Position numbers and translations under genes: made by a program | NCBI GenBank assembly: GCA_017428285.1 | Contig: JAFRRE010000182.1 | Coordinates: forward strand, 1-11,354 | DNA length: 11,354 nucleotides | From: Bacteroidales bacterium | GTDB taxonomy: Bacteria > Bacteroidota > Bacteroidia > Bacteroidales > F082 | Reading direction: 5' to 3' | Notes under the pieces: model-generated | Databases searched by the model: none | Seen by the model: only the letters and a program-made list of their open reading frames with translations | Told to the model about the DNA's origin: nothing | Part shown: positions 1-7,757 of the stretch, piece after piece | Numbering within the stretch: the stretch's first letter is position 1 | How the letters are laid out: each line of letters starts with the position of its first letter

Positions 1-544
1 GGCCGCTTCAAGCCACACCGAGAGCGTCAACTACAACGCTTCCTACAGCGTCACCTCGCCCGCCATCACCGGTTACACACCTGACCTGGCGGTTGTCACG
101 GGCACGATGGGCACCGAGAACGTGACGGTCGATGTAACCTACACCATCAACAGTTACATCCTTACCGTCAACTACCTGTATGCCGATGGCACAACGGCTG
201 CTGCTTCCCATACCGAGAGCGTCAACTACAACGCCACCTACAGCGTCACCTCGCCCACCATCACAGGCTACACACCTGACCTGGCTGTCGTTTCGGGCAC
301 GATGGGTACTGAGAACGTGACGGTCGATGTCACCTACACCATCAACAGTTACATCCTTACCGTCAACTACCTGTATGCCGATGGCACAACGGCCGCTGCA
401 AGCCATACCGAGAGCGTCAACTACAACGCTTCCTACAGCGTCACCTCGCCTGCCATCACCGGTTACACACCTGATCTGGCTGTCGTCACGGGTACGATGG
501 GTACTGAGAACGTGACGGTCGATGTCACCTACACCATCAATAGC
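1..544 (+). repeat. Tandem 195-bp repeats (MucBP-like), about 2.8 copies
   Basis: The unit is 195 bp, shown by the motif MGTENVTVDV starting at 107, 302 and 497. Complete copies run 155-349 and 350-544; a partial copy fills 1-154 and the array continues left of the window. By eye the two complete copies differ at about 16 of 195 positions, so they are roughly 92% identical, far closer than the downstream 219-bp repeats. The period is a multiple of three, so copy-number change would keep the reading frame. Confidence 0.92.
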
Positions 545-2323
545 TACGTGATCTCCGCCTCCGCTAACCCAACAGTAGGCGGTAGCGTAAACGGTGCAGG
601 TACCTACAACCACTTCGAGACCGCAATCCTCACCGCAACCGCCAGCACGGGCTACACCTTCATCAACTGGACCGAGAACGGAACCGTGATATCCACCAGC
701 CCGACTATCAGCTTCATGGTTGAAGGTCCGAGAACACTGGTCGCCAACTTCCAACTCAATAGTTATCAGATTACAGCTATTGCCAACCCGACAGCGGGAG
801 GCACTGCGACTGGTACAGGTACCTACAACCACTTCGAGTCTTGCACACTGGTAGCCACACCAAATGAATACTACGTCTTCACCAATTGGACCAAGAACGG
901 CCAGGTGGTTTCGGACAATGCTACTTACACCTTCACCGTCGAGGGAGGTGGAACCTATGTGGCCCACTTCACCCGTGTCAATCATCAAATCACGGTTTTG
1001 GCCAACCCGACTGAAGGTGGTAGCGTTTCAGGTGAAGGTTCCTACCCACATGGTTCATATTGCACCTTGACCGCTACGGCCAACACAGGCTATACTTTCT
1101 TTAACTGGACAAAGAACGGTGTGGTGGTTTCGAGCAATCCTTCCTATAGCTTCCCCGTGACAGAGGATGCCACATACACGGCCAACTTCAACCTCAACAA
1201 CTTCCTGGTTACAGTTGCTGCCGATCCAGCGGCCGGTGGTTCGGTGTCTGGCGGCGGCGCATACCTCTTTGGTAGCAGTTGCACTGTCTCCGCCATGGCC
1301 AATACAGGTTACACCTTCACCAACTGGACGGTTAACGGCACAGTGGTCTCCACTGATGCTAATTACACCTTCCCGGTAAATGGAAACACCGACCTTATCG
1401 CACACTTCAGCCTCAACCACTATAACATCACCGTTTCTGTGGATCCCGAAGTTGGTGGTTCTGCGACGGGTGGCGGTAGCTTCACCTACGGTGAAACTTG
1501 CACCTTGACAGCCACAGCTAACACAGGCTATGCTTTCATCAATTGGACAAAGAATGGCTCAGTGGTAAGCAACAATGCCTCATACAGCTTTAGCGTCAAC
1601 GATGGCGGAGATTATGTGGCCCACTTCGCTGTTGCACGTTACACGCTTACCGTGTTGGCAGAACCTGCCGACGGAGGTCGTGTCTATGGTGGCGGAACCT
1701 ACGATTATGGACATGCTGTCGTTTTGCGCGCTATTGCCAATGAAGGTTACGAGTTCATCAACTGGACCAAGAATGGTGACGTCGTCTCATCGAATGCCAA
1801 CTATTCAGTTGTGGTAAGAGAAGATGCCGAATATAAGGCCCACTTCCAGATCCACACCTATGAAATCAAGGCCCATACAGAACCCTTTAACACTGGCCTC
1901 ATCACAGGCGCTGGCTTCTACAACTATGGTGATATTTGTACACTGTCGGTCGATCCATACGATGAATACGAATTCATCTGTTGGACTTTAGACGGCCAAG
2001 TCGTTTCAGAAGAAGCGAGCTTCTCGTTTGTTGTGACAGAAGGACGCGACTATGTCGCTCATTTGCAATCAGATGGCCTTGTTGAACAAAGTGGCATTAC
2101 GGTTTCGCTTTACCCGAATCCTGCCAGACGCAGACTGACCATTGAAGCTTCAGAACCTGTCAATATGCTTGAGATTTACAACATTAATGGAGCTTTGGTT
2201 TACAAACAGACCAATTGTTCCGACAAGGTTGAAATCAATGTTACGACCTATGCCCCTGGAACCTACATGATTCGTCTGACCACCGACAGCACTGTTGAAA
2301 CCAGAAGGTTCGTGAAGGAATAA
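1..2323 (+). CDS. Large T9SS-secreted repeat protein (adhesin-like), 3' part
   Basis: The reading frame is open from the left edge (first full codon at 2), so the start and signal peptide lie outside the window; about 773 residues are visible. They show, in order, nearly three 65-residue MucBP-like repeats (each with NYLYADGTT, GYTPDLAVV and MGTENVTVDVTYT), seven 73-residue repeats of the bacterial-repeat / divergent InlB-B type (core GYxFxNWTxNG, ending VAHF or similar), and a C-terminal domain from about 2099 with YPNP, the strand YNINGALVY and the end TRRFVKE. That last pattern is a type IX secretion type A sorting domain, so the protein is inferred to cross the outer membrane through T9SS and be anchored at the surface or released. 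Similar repeat proteins are usually described as adhesins or surface proteins; no catalytic domain is visible here. A strong terminator follows 23 bp after the stop. Family placement is solid; the ligand or role is unknown. Confidence 0.9.
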   Translation, partial: AASSHTESVNYNASYSVTSPAITGYTPDLAVVTGTMGTENVTVDVTYTINSYILTVNYLYADGTTAAASHTESVNYNATYSVTSPTITGYTPDLAVVSGTMGTENVTVDVTYTINSYILTVNYLYADGTTAAASHTESVNYNASYSVTSPAITGYTPDLAVVTGTMGTENVTVDVTYTINSYVISASANPTVGGSVNGAGTYNHFETAILTATASTGYTFINWTENGTVISTSPTISFMVEGPRTLVANFQLNSYQITAIANPTAGGTATGTGTYNHFESCTLVATPNEYYVFTNWTKNGQVVSDNATYTFTVEGGGTYVAHFTRVNHQITVLANPTEGGSVSGEGSYPHGSYCTLTATANTGYTFFNWTKNGVVVSSNPSYSFPVTEDATYTANFNLNNFLVTVAADPAAGGSVSGGGAYLFGSSCTVSAMANTGYTFTNWTVNGTVVSTDANYTFPVNGNTDLIAHFSLNHYNITVSVDPEVGGSATGGGSFTYGETCTLTATANTGYAFINWTKNGSVVSNNASYSFSVNDGGDYVAHFAVARYTLTVLAEPADGGRVYGGGTYDYGHAVVLRAIANEGYEFINWTKNGDVVSSNANYSVVVREDAEYKAHFQIHTYEIKAHTEPFNTGLITGAGFYNYGDICTLSVDPYDEYEFICWTLDGQVVSEEASFSFVVTEGRDYVAHLQSDGLVEQSGITVSLYPNPARRRLTIEASEPVNMLEIYNINGALVYKQTNCSDKVEINVTTYAPGTYMIRLTTDSTVETRRFVKE
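545..2077 (+). repeat. Seven tandem 219-bp coding repeats (bacterial repeat / InlB-B-like)
   Basis: Seven exact-length units of 73 codons start at 545, 764, 983, 1202, 1421, 1640 and 1859. Each encodes a strand of the type (Y/H/F)xITVxANP, then GGSVxGxGxY, a central GYxFxNWTxNGxVVS and a closing strand ending in (A/V)(A/N)(H/N)F. The units have diverged clearly in protein and DNA; the seventh is most degenerate (FICWTLDGQ in place of FINWTKNG). The uniform length with low sequence identity indicates old, structurally constrained beta modules. Confidence 0.92.
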
Positions 2324-2346
2324 GACCTTCTTTCAAACATACGTTT

Positions 2347-2379
2347 TCCCCGCCACATAGTTTGTGGCGGGGATTTTTA
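2347..2379 (+). terminator. Rho-independent terminator after the repeat protein gene
   Basis: An 11-bp perfect stem pairs TCCCCGCCACA (2347-2357) with its complement at 2363-2373 around a 5-nt loop and runs into a TTTTTA tract. It ends transcription of the secreted repeat protein gene and isolates it from the next operon. Confidence 0.93.
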
Positions 2380-2454
2380 TTCTCTCTCTACAATAATTGT
2401 TTTGGCGATATCAATATTTTTTTGTGAAAACAAAGCATCTAATCATTAAATTTG

Positions 2455-2462
2455 TATCTTTG
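2455..2462 (+). promoter_or_regulatory. Bacteroidota -7 element upstream of the barrel/TANFOR-like operon
   Basis: TATCTTTG matches the TAnnTTTG -7 consensus of the Bacteroidota primary sigma factor. It lies 36 bp before the chosen start at 2499, and the leader between is A-rich. No good TTTG -33 element sits about 20 bp upstream (the nearest TTTG, at 2421, is 30 bp away), so only half of the promoter is convincing. Confidence 0.5.
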
Positions 2463-2498
2463 CCGAAAGAATTCAATGATAACAAAAAAAAACTTGCC

Positions 2499-4466
2499 AT
2501 GAAACGTTCTATACTCTTCTTGAATTTCCTTTGTTTTTCGTTGTTATTCGGCCTTCCGTTAACCTCAATGGCACAGGATTCGGACCGTCAAACCATCGTT
2601 GACCCGCTGACTGTTTCAGGTACCGTTGGAACCCAGATTACCTCATCGTGGAATAATGCTGACCTGCATTACAATTCCCCTTTTTCGACCACTGCTTACG
2701 CCAATATGACATTTAATGTCTATGGCATCAGCGTTCCGATGAGTGTGAACATGATCAACGTGAGTGCCGAACAGTTCACCTTCCCTAAGCCTACTGTCAC
2801 TTTCAACTTTAGGCCCATTTGGAGAAAATTCACCTTTCATTTCGGTACGTCTTGCATGAATTTCTCCAACTATACCTACAATGGCATTTCCTTTGATGGT
2901 GTAGGTTTGGAATACAAAGGCGACAAGTTCCGTTTCGGGGGCTTCTACGGCAATTTCGACCATGCCACCACCTTCCGTACCGAACTTGATGAACGCGATG
3001 CCATCCAATACCTTTCTGACTCGTTGCTTGGCTTGAACAATGTGGCCTATACCACCTTCCCGCAATTCAAGCGCAAGGCTTACGCCGCCCACATAGCTGT
3101 TGGTAGCACGCGCAACTATGTGGATCTCAGCCTTCTGCATGCCGCTGATGACCTAAACAGCCTGCCATCGCAGTGGTATATGTACAACGTGTATTCCTCC
3201 GACGTGATTGACACCACGCTCTATGTGCGCGACTCGACAATCAAAGGAAAGGAAAACCTGGCGCTGGGCTTGAAAGGACATTTCAGCTTTGGCAAATGGG
3301 TGATGATTGAGACCAACTTAGGTGCCAGCTTGTTTACTCCCGACATCACGCGAAATGAAGTGGTGCTGGAAGGAGAAGGCAGCGGCATCGCTTTGGCCAA
3401 CAACATCATGGGAGGAATACGAAAATCGGGACTTTTCAATGTCCGTTACGGCAGTGAAATCCGTTTCGCCGGTGATGCATTGTTGAATCTGAACCTCAGT
3501 CCTGTTACCACTACCCTGACTTACCGTTTTGTGCAACCCGACTATACATCGTTGGGAGCCAACGGTTTCAATCAAAACTCCCAGACCTTTGGCGGCAATC
3601 TTTCTTCATCTTTGTTTAACCACACCGCTTTTCTGACTTTGAACGGCCGTCTACAACGTGACAATTTAGACAAAAAACAATTATTCACCAATCAGGTAGG
3701 CTCCTATACCGTCAGTTGGAACAATTCCTTTGGTGATAATGTGAGTTTGTCCATCATGTACAACGGCGTGACACAGAAACAGCTTGACGGTGTAATGGAG
3801 GTTTCCGAAAGCACTCGCATCAACCGAATCACCCACTCCTTTGACCTCTCGCCCAGTTACACCTTGCCGCTTGATAACGACCATACCTTCAGTTTGACTT
3901 TCAATCTCTTGCAGAACAAGAACCGTAACAAGCAAATGGAGGGCTTGAGTTACGATGTCACCACTACGAGTTACGGTCTCGGTTATGATGTCTATTTTAG
4001 AGGCTCACGAGTTTCGCTTAATGCCAATTACGACTACTCCCTGTCGCGCTCCCCTGGCAACAACTACAACTCCCACGGCCTCTCGGGTGGCACCACGTAC
4101 AAGATTATTAAAAAGGAAAACATGGCTCTTACTGGCAACCTCAGGCTGACCATGGCATATAACGTTGAAAGGACGGAAGCAGAAGACTTGTCGGACTCAG
4201 ACAGACAGGTTCTGAACTACCTCGCCCGTCGCGTTGGCGCACAAGCCAGTACAGAGATGACTAACGACCTCTCTGTCGCTGCTCGTATAGGTGCCTCGTT
4301 GAACTACATGGATCGCCACAATGCGTCCTTCTACTTCTCTGTAAGTAACTATAGCGATAACATCATTATTGGCCAGCACGTGGCTGTCAACACCGATGTG
4401 CGTCTAATGGTAGAGTACAGCTATAGCTTCGCTTCACGTTTGATTAAGTCAAAAAAACATAGATAA
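2499..4466 (+). CDS. Putative outer-membrane beta-barrel protein (655 aa)
   Basis: I do not recognise a named family. The start at 2499 is chosen because it begins a clean signal peptide (MKRSILFLNFLCFSLLFGLP, cleavage after SMA before Q26) and follows an A-rich leader; the in-frame ATG at 2397 would add 34 residues that break the signal peptide and overlap the -7 element. The mature protein is a long series of short alternating polar/hydrophobic segments rich in Tyr, Phe, Asn, Ser and Thr (for example FRFGGFYGNFDHA, VSLNANYDYSLSRS, VRLMVEYSYSFASR), with no hydrophobic helix after the signal peptide. This is the pattern of a transmembrane beta-barrel, so an outer-membrane location is inferred. 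It is followed after 31 bp by the TANFOR-like gene, with no terminator between, so the two are probably co-transcribed and may act in one surface complex. Whether it is a pore, an anchor or an assembly protein cannot be told. Confidence 0.72.
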   Translation: MKRSILFLNFLCFSLLFGLPLTSMAQDSDRQTIVDPLTVSGTVGTQITSSWNNADLHYNSPFSTTAYANMTFNVYGISVPMSVNMINVSAEQFTFPKPTVTFNFRPIWRKFTFHFGTSCMNFSNYTYNGISFDGVGLEYKGDKFRFGGFYGNFDHATTFRTELDERDAIQYLSDSLLGLNNVAYTTFPQFKRKAYAAHIAVGSTRNYVDLSLLHAADDLNSLPSQWYMYNVYSSDVIDTTLYVRDSTIKGKENLALGLKGHFSFGKWVMIETNLGASLFTPDITRNEVVLEGEGSGIALANNIMGGIRKSGLFNVRYGSEIRFAGDALLNLNLSPVTTTLTYRFVQPDYTSLGANGFNQNSQTFGGNLSSSLFNHTAFLTLNGRLQRDNLDKKQLFTNQVGSYTVSWNNSFGDNVSLSIMYNGVTQKQLDGVMEVSESTRINRITHSFDLSPSYTLPLDNDHTFSLTFNLLQNKNRNKQMEGLSYDVTTTSYGLGYDVYFRGSRVSLNANYDYSLSRSPGNNYNSHGLSGGTTYKIIKKENMALTGNLRLTMAYNVERTEAEDLSDSDRQVLNYLARRVGAQASTEMTNDLSVAARIGASLNYMDRHNASFYFSVSNYSDNIIIGQHVAVNTDVRLMVEYSYSFASRLIKSKKHR

Positions 4467-4497
4467 CAACTCAGAATCATAAAAAACAAATCTTGAT

Positions 4498-6657
4498 ATG
4501 AAACGCATTATTCGAATTCTAGCTTTGACCCTTGCTCTCGTTACGGGACTAATGTCTGTATCGGCACAGACAGTTCAAGTGGTATTGTTCCCAAAGGTTA
4601 GTGCACTGCCATCGACAGCGCTTAGCTATTTGGATGATCCATTGTCCCGTTACTTCAACATACAGTTTATCGTGACTGGCGCAAGCAGCGAGGGCCTGGA
4701 CATTTTCTTCGATATGAATATGACAGTCAACACCAATCCACGGCTCTATGTCCGCACTCGACCAGACGTGCTTCCCATGCAGTCTATTCACGTGCACGAA
4801 GGAGTTAACCTAATGAGTGCCGACGCGTTGAATACTCAAGTTCTGATGCGTACGGAAACCAGTTATGATTATAGCAATCTCCTCGACGCACAACAGTTGC
4901 CCGAAGGCACCTATACGCTTTGTGTGGACGTCTACCGATGGACTGACAAGGACAATCCTGCACGAGAATCCATCACCATTGGGCCTTGTCCTACGTTCGT
5001 CATTTGCTATTCGGGGTCCGCACCCGAACTGGAGTCTCCCATGCCAGGTGCACAATTAGCCTTGAATGGTGCCCAAGTGGTGATACCTAATAAGAAAATC
5101 AATTTCTTTTGGACTCCCGTCATCTCCAACTGTTCCGGCAAAAGCGCCAACTTCAATTATAAGTTGAAGGTGGTGAAAGTGCTGAAAGGTCAGAACTATC
5201 GGGATGCCATCAGGTACAACCCCACAGTCCTTTCCACAATGGTAAAAAACAACACCTTTGCAGTATTTGATACTTTGCGCGACATCAAGGTACAGATGGA
5301 AAAAGGTGCACTCTATGTGGCACAGGTACAGGCCGAACAAATCCAAACTGGCAATAGGACAGAGAATTTCAACGTAGCCAATGATGGCAAAAGCCAACCG
5401 ATGCCTTTCTATTGGGGCTACGCTGAAGGTGAGAATCTTATGAGTTCCCAGCTGGGGGGATTAGATAGCCCTAACATCTACCCTAACGGAATCTTGGATG
5501 ATAACAATGACACCCCAACAGAAAGCTATAAGAGAAGATATGGTTATAGTGTGGAGGAGGAAGATAGCGAAGAAGGGGATGAAAGTGAAGGAATTGAGGG
5601 TCTGACAATATGGGATGGCGGCGTTGAGGAGGTGTCTGAATTGGACAACATTCAAGATGAGATGAAAAATCCCTACCTCGCTGGTTTTATCCAAGATGCC
5701 GCCGCTGTGGCTGAACTCACGGAAGCCTATCCTGATGAACGACAATATGTGCCTACTCCCAAGCGCCGTTATGTGGAGAGCGACGGCTACTACACCGTCC
5801 CTATGACCGATGATTTAGAAGTCAGTTTCATGCCCATACGACATGAATCTCTAAAAAATGTCTCCTATACCATAGAATTGTATGATTACATGGAAGGTGG
5901 CATTGACAGTATCACAACTTACGAACCTCTGTTTGTAGAGGAGATTGAAGATGCGCCTGAGAGCTTCAACAAGATGGATAGCCATGAATTGATCAGCCGC
6001 ACCCTTACTGGATGGGGTTCCGAGCTGGAACAAGGCAGCCTCTACTATCTGCAACTTTCAAGCTTCTATACGGTTGATTATTGGAATTACTCGATTTCCG
6101 ACACTAGTTTTTACGTCAATGAGATGTTGGCGGAACACATCCACGACACCATCTCGCGTGAATTTGTGGAAGAAGAGTTGGAGCATACTACCGGAGTCAT
6201 GTTCCAATGGGGTGACGACCCTGAGGCGCCAGAGTTCACGACACCACAATGGAAGGCTCCAGTGGACCGCTCAAACGATGATATTTATGACCCGGTTAAT
6301 TACAGACTTCCCTCCTCTGTGCCAGAAATACAGAAAGCAAAGACGTTCCCTGTTTCCTGGACTCCTGTCAAGAATATAGCCAAAGGGGACAAGGTGGAAT
6401 ATGAGGTGAATGTCTATGAGCTAAAGCCAGACCAAACCTTGGAAAAGGCTATTTCAGCAAATGAGGTGTTAGTCTCACGAACCGTGACCAATGCCAATGA
6501 GATTTCCGAAAATGATACGGATTTCTTCAAGGTATTCTCCGCCAAGAAGACTTACGTGATGACACTTAGCACAATTGTCGACGGTGAAAGCGACACCATT
6601 TACCACTTTAAGAATGGCAACAAAGCTCTTCCTGTCATCTTTAAGGTAGTGAAATAA
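4498..6657 (+). CDS. Exported TANFOR-like protein with Fn3-like modules (719 aa)
   Basis: The N-terminus is a signal peptide (MKRIIRILALTLALVTGLMS, cleavage after SVSA before Q24). Residues about 24-190 resemble the TANFOR domain of Bacteroidota envelope proteins: QTVQVVLFPKV at the start, a central beta region, LPEGTYTLCVDVYRW at 134-148 and a closing PELESPMPG segment. Two Fn3-like modules carry the same (F/S)WTPV motif, with Trp at 205 and 621, each followed by alternating strands and a YVAQVQAE or YVMTLST strand. Between them is a very acidic stretch (about 352-368, VEEEDSEEGDESEG), probably flexible or cation-binding. There is no T9SS tail and no lipobox, so a periplasmic or outer-membrane-associated place is inferred. 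TANFOR proteins have no firmly assigned function known to me. The pairing with the upstream barrel gene and the following terminator define a two-gene operon. The TANFOR assignment rests on remembered family pattern, not a search. Confidence 0.72.
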   Translation: MKRIIRILALTLALVTGLMSVSAQTVQVVLFPKVSALPSTALSYLDDPLSRYFNIQFIVTGASSEGLDIFFDMNMTVNTNPRLYVRTRPDVLPMQSIHVHEGVNLMSADALNTQVLMRTETSYDYSNLLDAQQLPEGTYTLCVDVYRWTDKDNPARESITIGPCPTFVICYSGSAPELESPMPGAQLALNGAQVVIPNKKINFFWTPVISNCSGKSANFNYKLKVVKVLKGQNYRDAIRYNPTVLSTMVKNNTFAVFDTLRDIKVQMEKGALYVAQVQAEQIQTGNRTENFNVANDGKSQPMPFYWGYAEGENLMSSQLGGLDSPNIYPNGILDDNNDTPTESYKRRYGYSVEEEDSEEGDESEGIEGLTIWDGGVEEVSELDNIQDEMKNPYLAGFIQDAAAVAELTEAYPDERQYVPTPKRRYVESDGYYTVPMTDDLEVSFMPIRHESLKNVSYTIELYDYMEGGIDSITTYEPLFVEEIEDAPESFNKMDSHELISRTLTGWGSELEQGSLYYLQLSSFYTVDYWNYSISDTSFYVNEMLAEHIHDTISREFVEEELEHTTGVMFQWGDDPEAPEFTTPQWKAPVDRSNDDIYDPVNYRLPSSVPEIQKAKTFPVSWTPVKNIAKGDKVEYEVNVYELKPDQTLEKAISANEVLVSRTVTNANEISENDTDFFKVFSAKKTYVMTLSTIVDGESDTIYHFKNGNKALPVIFKVVK

Positions 6658-6689
6658 TCACTCAGAAGCTTCTTGACGTGATCAAGCTA

Positions 6690-6730
6690 CGGGGGCGTAA
6701 ATTCAAGTAAAGGATTTACGTCCCCGTTTT
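6690..6730 (+). terminator. Rho-independent terminator after the barrel/TANFOR-like operon
   Basis: A 13-bp stem (6690-6702 with 6714-6726, one G-U pair) around an 11-nt loop is followed by TTTT. It ends the preceding operon. An open frame for the next gene reaches back to a GTG at 6731, directly after this hairpin, which is one reason to prefer a later start for that gene. Confidence 0.88.
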
Positions 6731-6847
6731 GTGTCTTGCCGTCATCAAGGTTTGGATTCACCAAAGTCATTGGACTCAAAAAAAATGTACCGCTCCTTGT
6801 CACAAAACGGCTTCTTCAAACGTCTTGTAAATGTAAAAGCTCCAAAG

Positions 6848-7303
6848 ATGGACCCTGAATTTGAAAAGACATATCAAAGCTATTACCCGAAATTGTTCAG
6901 GATTGCAACTAAAATACTGCTAGACCCCGAGGACGCAAAAGATGTGGTGCAGGAAGTGTTCACCGCGTATTATTTCGCGATGAACAACGAGAAAGTCATT
7001 CGCGACACGAAAAACTGGCTTGTCAGGAGTACCATCAACAAGGGAATTGACTACAAACGGAAAACGGCAAGGACTGTCACGATGGAAAACCCAATGCCCG
7101 AAACAAATGAAAGCCACCAAGACAAAGCCCCCGACATTCTCAACGCAATAGCGCATCTCAACGAGAAGGAGCAAACGCTTGTCGTGCTTTACAGCGAAGG
7201 TTATTCCTACAAGGAAATTGCGGAAATGACGAGGCGCAATTACCATTCCATAGGGAAAACCCTGTCGAGAATCTTGGATAAAATCAAAAAGCACGTGCTA
7301 TGA
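6848..7303 (+). CDS. ECF-type RNA polymerase sigma factor
   Basis: With this start the protein has 151 residues. Sigma region 2 covers about 4-72: FEKTYQSYYPKLFRIATKIL, the core-binding motif DAKDVVQEVF (29-38) and the DNA-melting/-10 recognition helix WLVRSTINKGIDYKRK (57-72). A short linker leads to region 4 (about 99-150) with LNEKEQTLVVLYSEGYSYKE, IAEM and the recognition helix HSIGKTLSRI. It should direct RNA polymerase to a small set of promoters and be held inactive by the anti-sigma encoded next, whose start overlaps its stop (ATGA). The ATG at 6848 is chosen because it precedes region 2 directly. An in-frame ATG at 6785 would add 21 basic residues unlike sigma factors, and the GTG at 6731 sits on the upstream terminator. 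No TAnnTTTG promoter is seen before it, so it may be driven by its own alternative promoter. Confidence 0.88.
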   Translation: MDPEFEKTYQSYYPKLFRIATKILLDPEDAKDVVQEVFTAYYFAMNNEKVIRDTKNWLVRSTINKGIDYKRKTARTVTMENPMPETNESHQDKAPDILNAIAHLNEKEQTLVVLYSEGYSYKEIAEMTRRNYHSIGKTLSRILDKIKKHVL

Positions 7304-7746
7304 AACACTTGAACGACAAAACGATACAAAGCTATATTGACAATGAATTGCCAGAAAGCGATAGAAAGAAGGTGAAAATGCACCTCGAAAATTGTCCATC
7401 GTGCAGGCAAAGAGTCGAAGCACAACGATCTTTCTCCGAAAAAATGAAGAAATCGTTGGAGACCTTGGTTCCGAATGACGTCTCAGCGCCAGAGTTCAGT
7501 TTCGGAAGGGCGACAAGGCCAGAAGTGAACGTCACCCGCATTGTCTTTATCTCCTCTTTGGCAACCGCCAGTGCCATAGCGCTTATCGTAATGGCAATCA
7601 ATCTGTTGTCGAAGCCCAAACCAACTGATTACATCTTCGACTTTTACACCATCGAAGATTACGACGCAAACAAACCTTCTGCCGAACAGGAATTTGCCGA
7701 GTTCAAGATGCAATTACAAACTGAAAAAACGGATATTAACCTTTAA
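7300..7746 (+). CDS. Zinc-finger anti-sigma factor, single-pass membrane protein
   Basis: 148 residues. The cytoplasmic part has the anti-sigma zinc-finger motif His-x3-Cys-x2-Cys (H28, C32, C35 in HLENCPSC) preceded by a helix SYIDNELPESDRKKV, the classic ZAS layout. One hydrophobic segment (about 81-103, IVFISSLATASAIALIVMAI) spans the inner membrane, leaving an external tail of about 45 residues rich in Asp, Glu and Tyr. It is expected to bind the ECF sigma factor and release it when an envelope signal arrives. Its ATG overlaps the sigma stop codon by 4 nt, implying translational coupling and matched amounts. The third gene begins 11 bp after its stop. This differs from the FecR-type anti-sigma factors common in Bacteroidota nutrient uptake loci: no FecR domain is present. 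Confidence 0.88.
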   Translation: MKHLNDKTIQSYIDNELPESDRKKVKMHLENCPSCRQRVEAQRSFSEKMKKSLETLVPNDVSAPEFSFGRATRPEVNVTRIVFISSLATASAIALIVMAINLLSKPKPTDYIFDFYTIEDYDANKPSAEQEFAEFKMQLQTEKTDINL

Positions 7747-7757
7747 ATATCAAAGCC

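Noticed and set aside
1..544. CRISPR-like array
   Set aside because: The regular repeats have a 195-bp period with no unique spacers and are in-frame coding repeats.
8..988. 326-codon open frame on the minus strand with repeated motifs
   Set aside because: It lies wholly antisense to the repeat protein; its length and internal repeats follow from the repetitive, stop-poor sense sequence. It has no start context, signal peptide or family resemblance.
2397..2498. N-terminal extension of the barrel gene to the ATG at 2397
   Set aside because: It would place 34 residues before a complete signal peptide and overlap the TATCTTTG -7 element; the start at 2499 explains the sequence better.
6731..6847. 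Longer sigma factor starting at GTG 6731 or ATG 6785
   Set aside because: The GTG directly follows the T-run of a terminator and the extension has no sigma region character. ATG 6785 remains possible, but 6848 abuts region 2.
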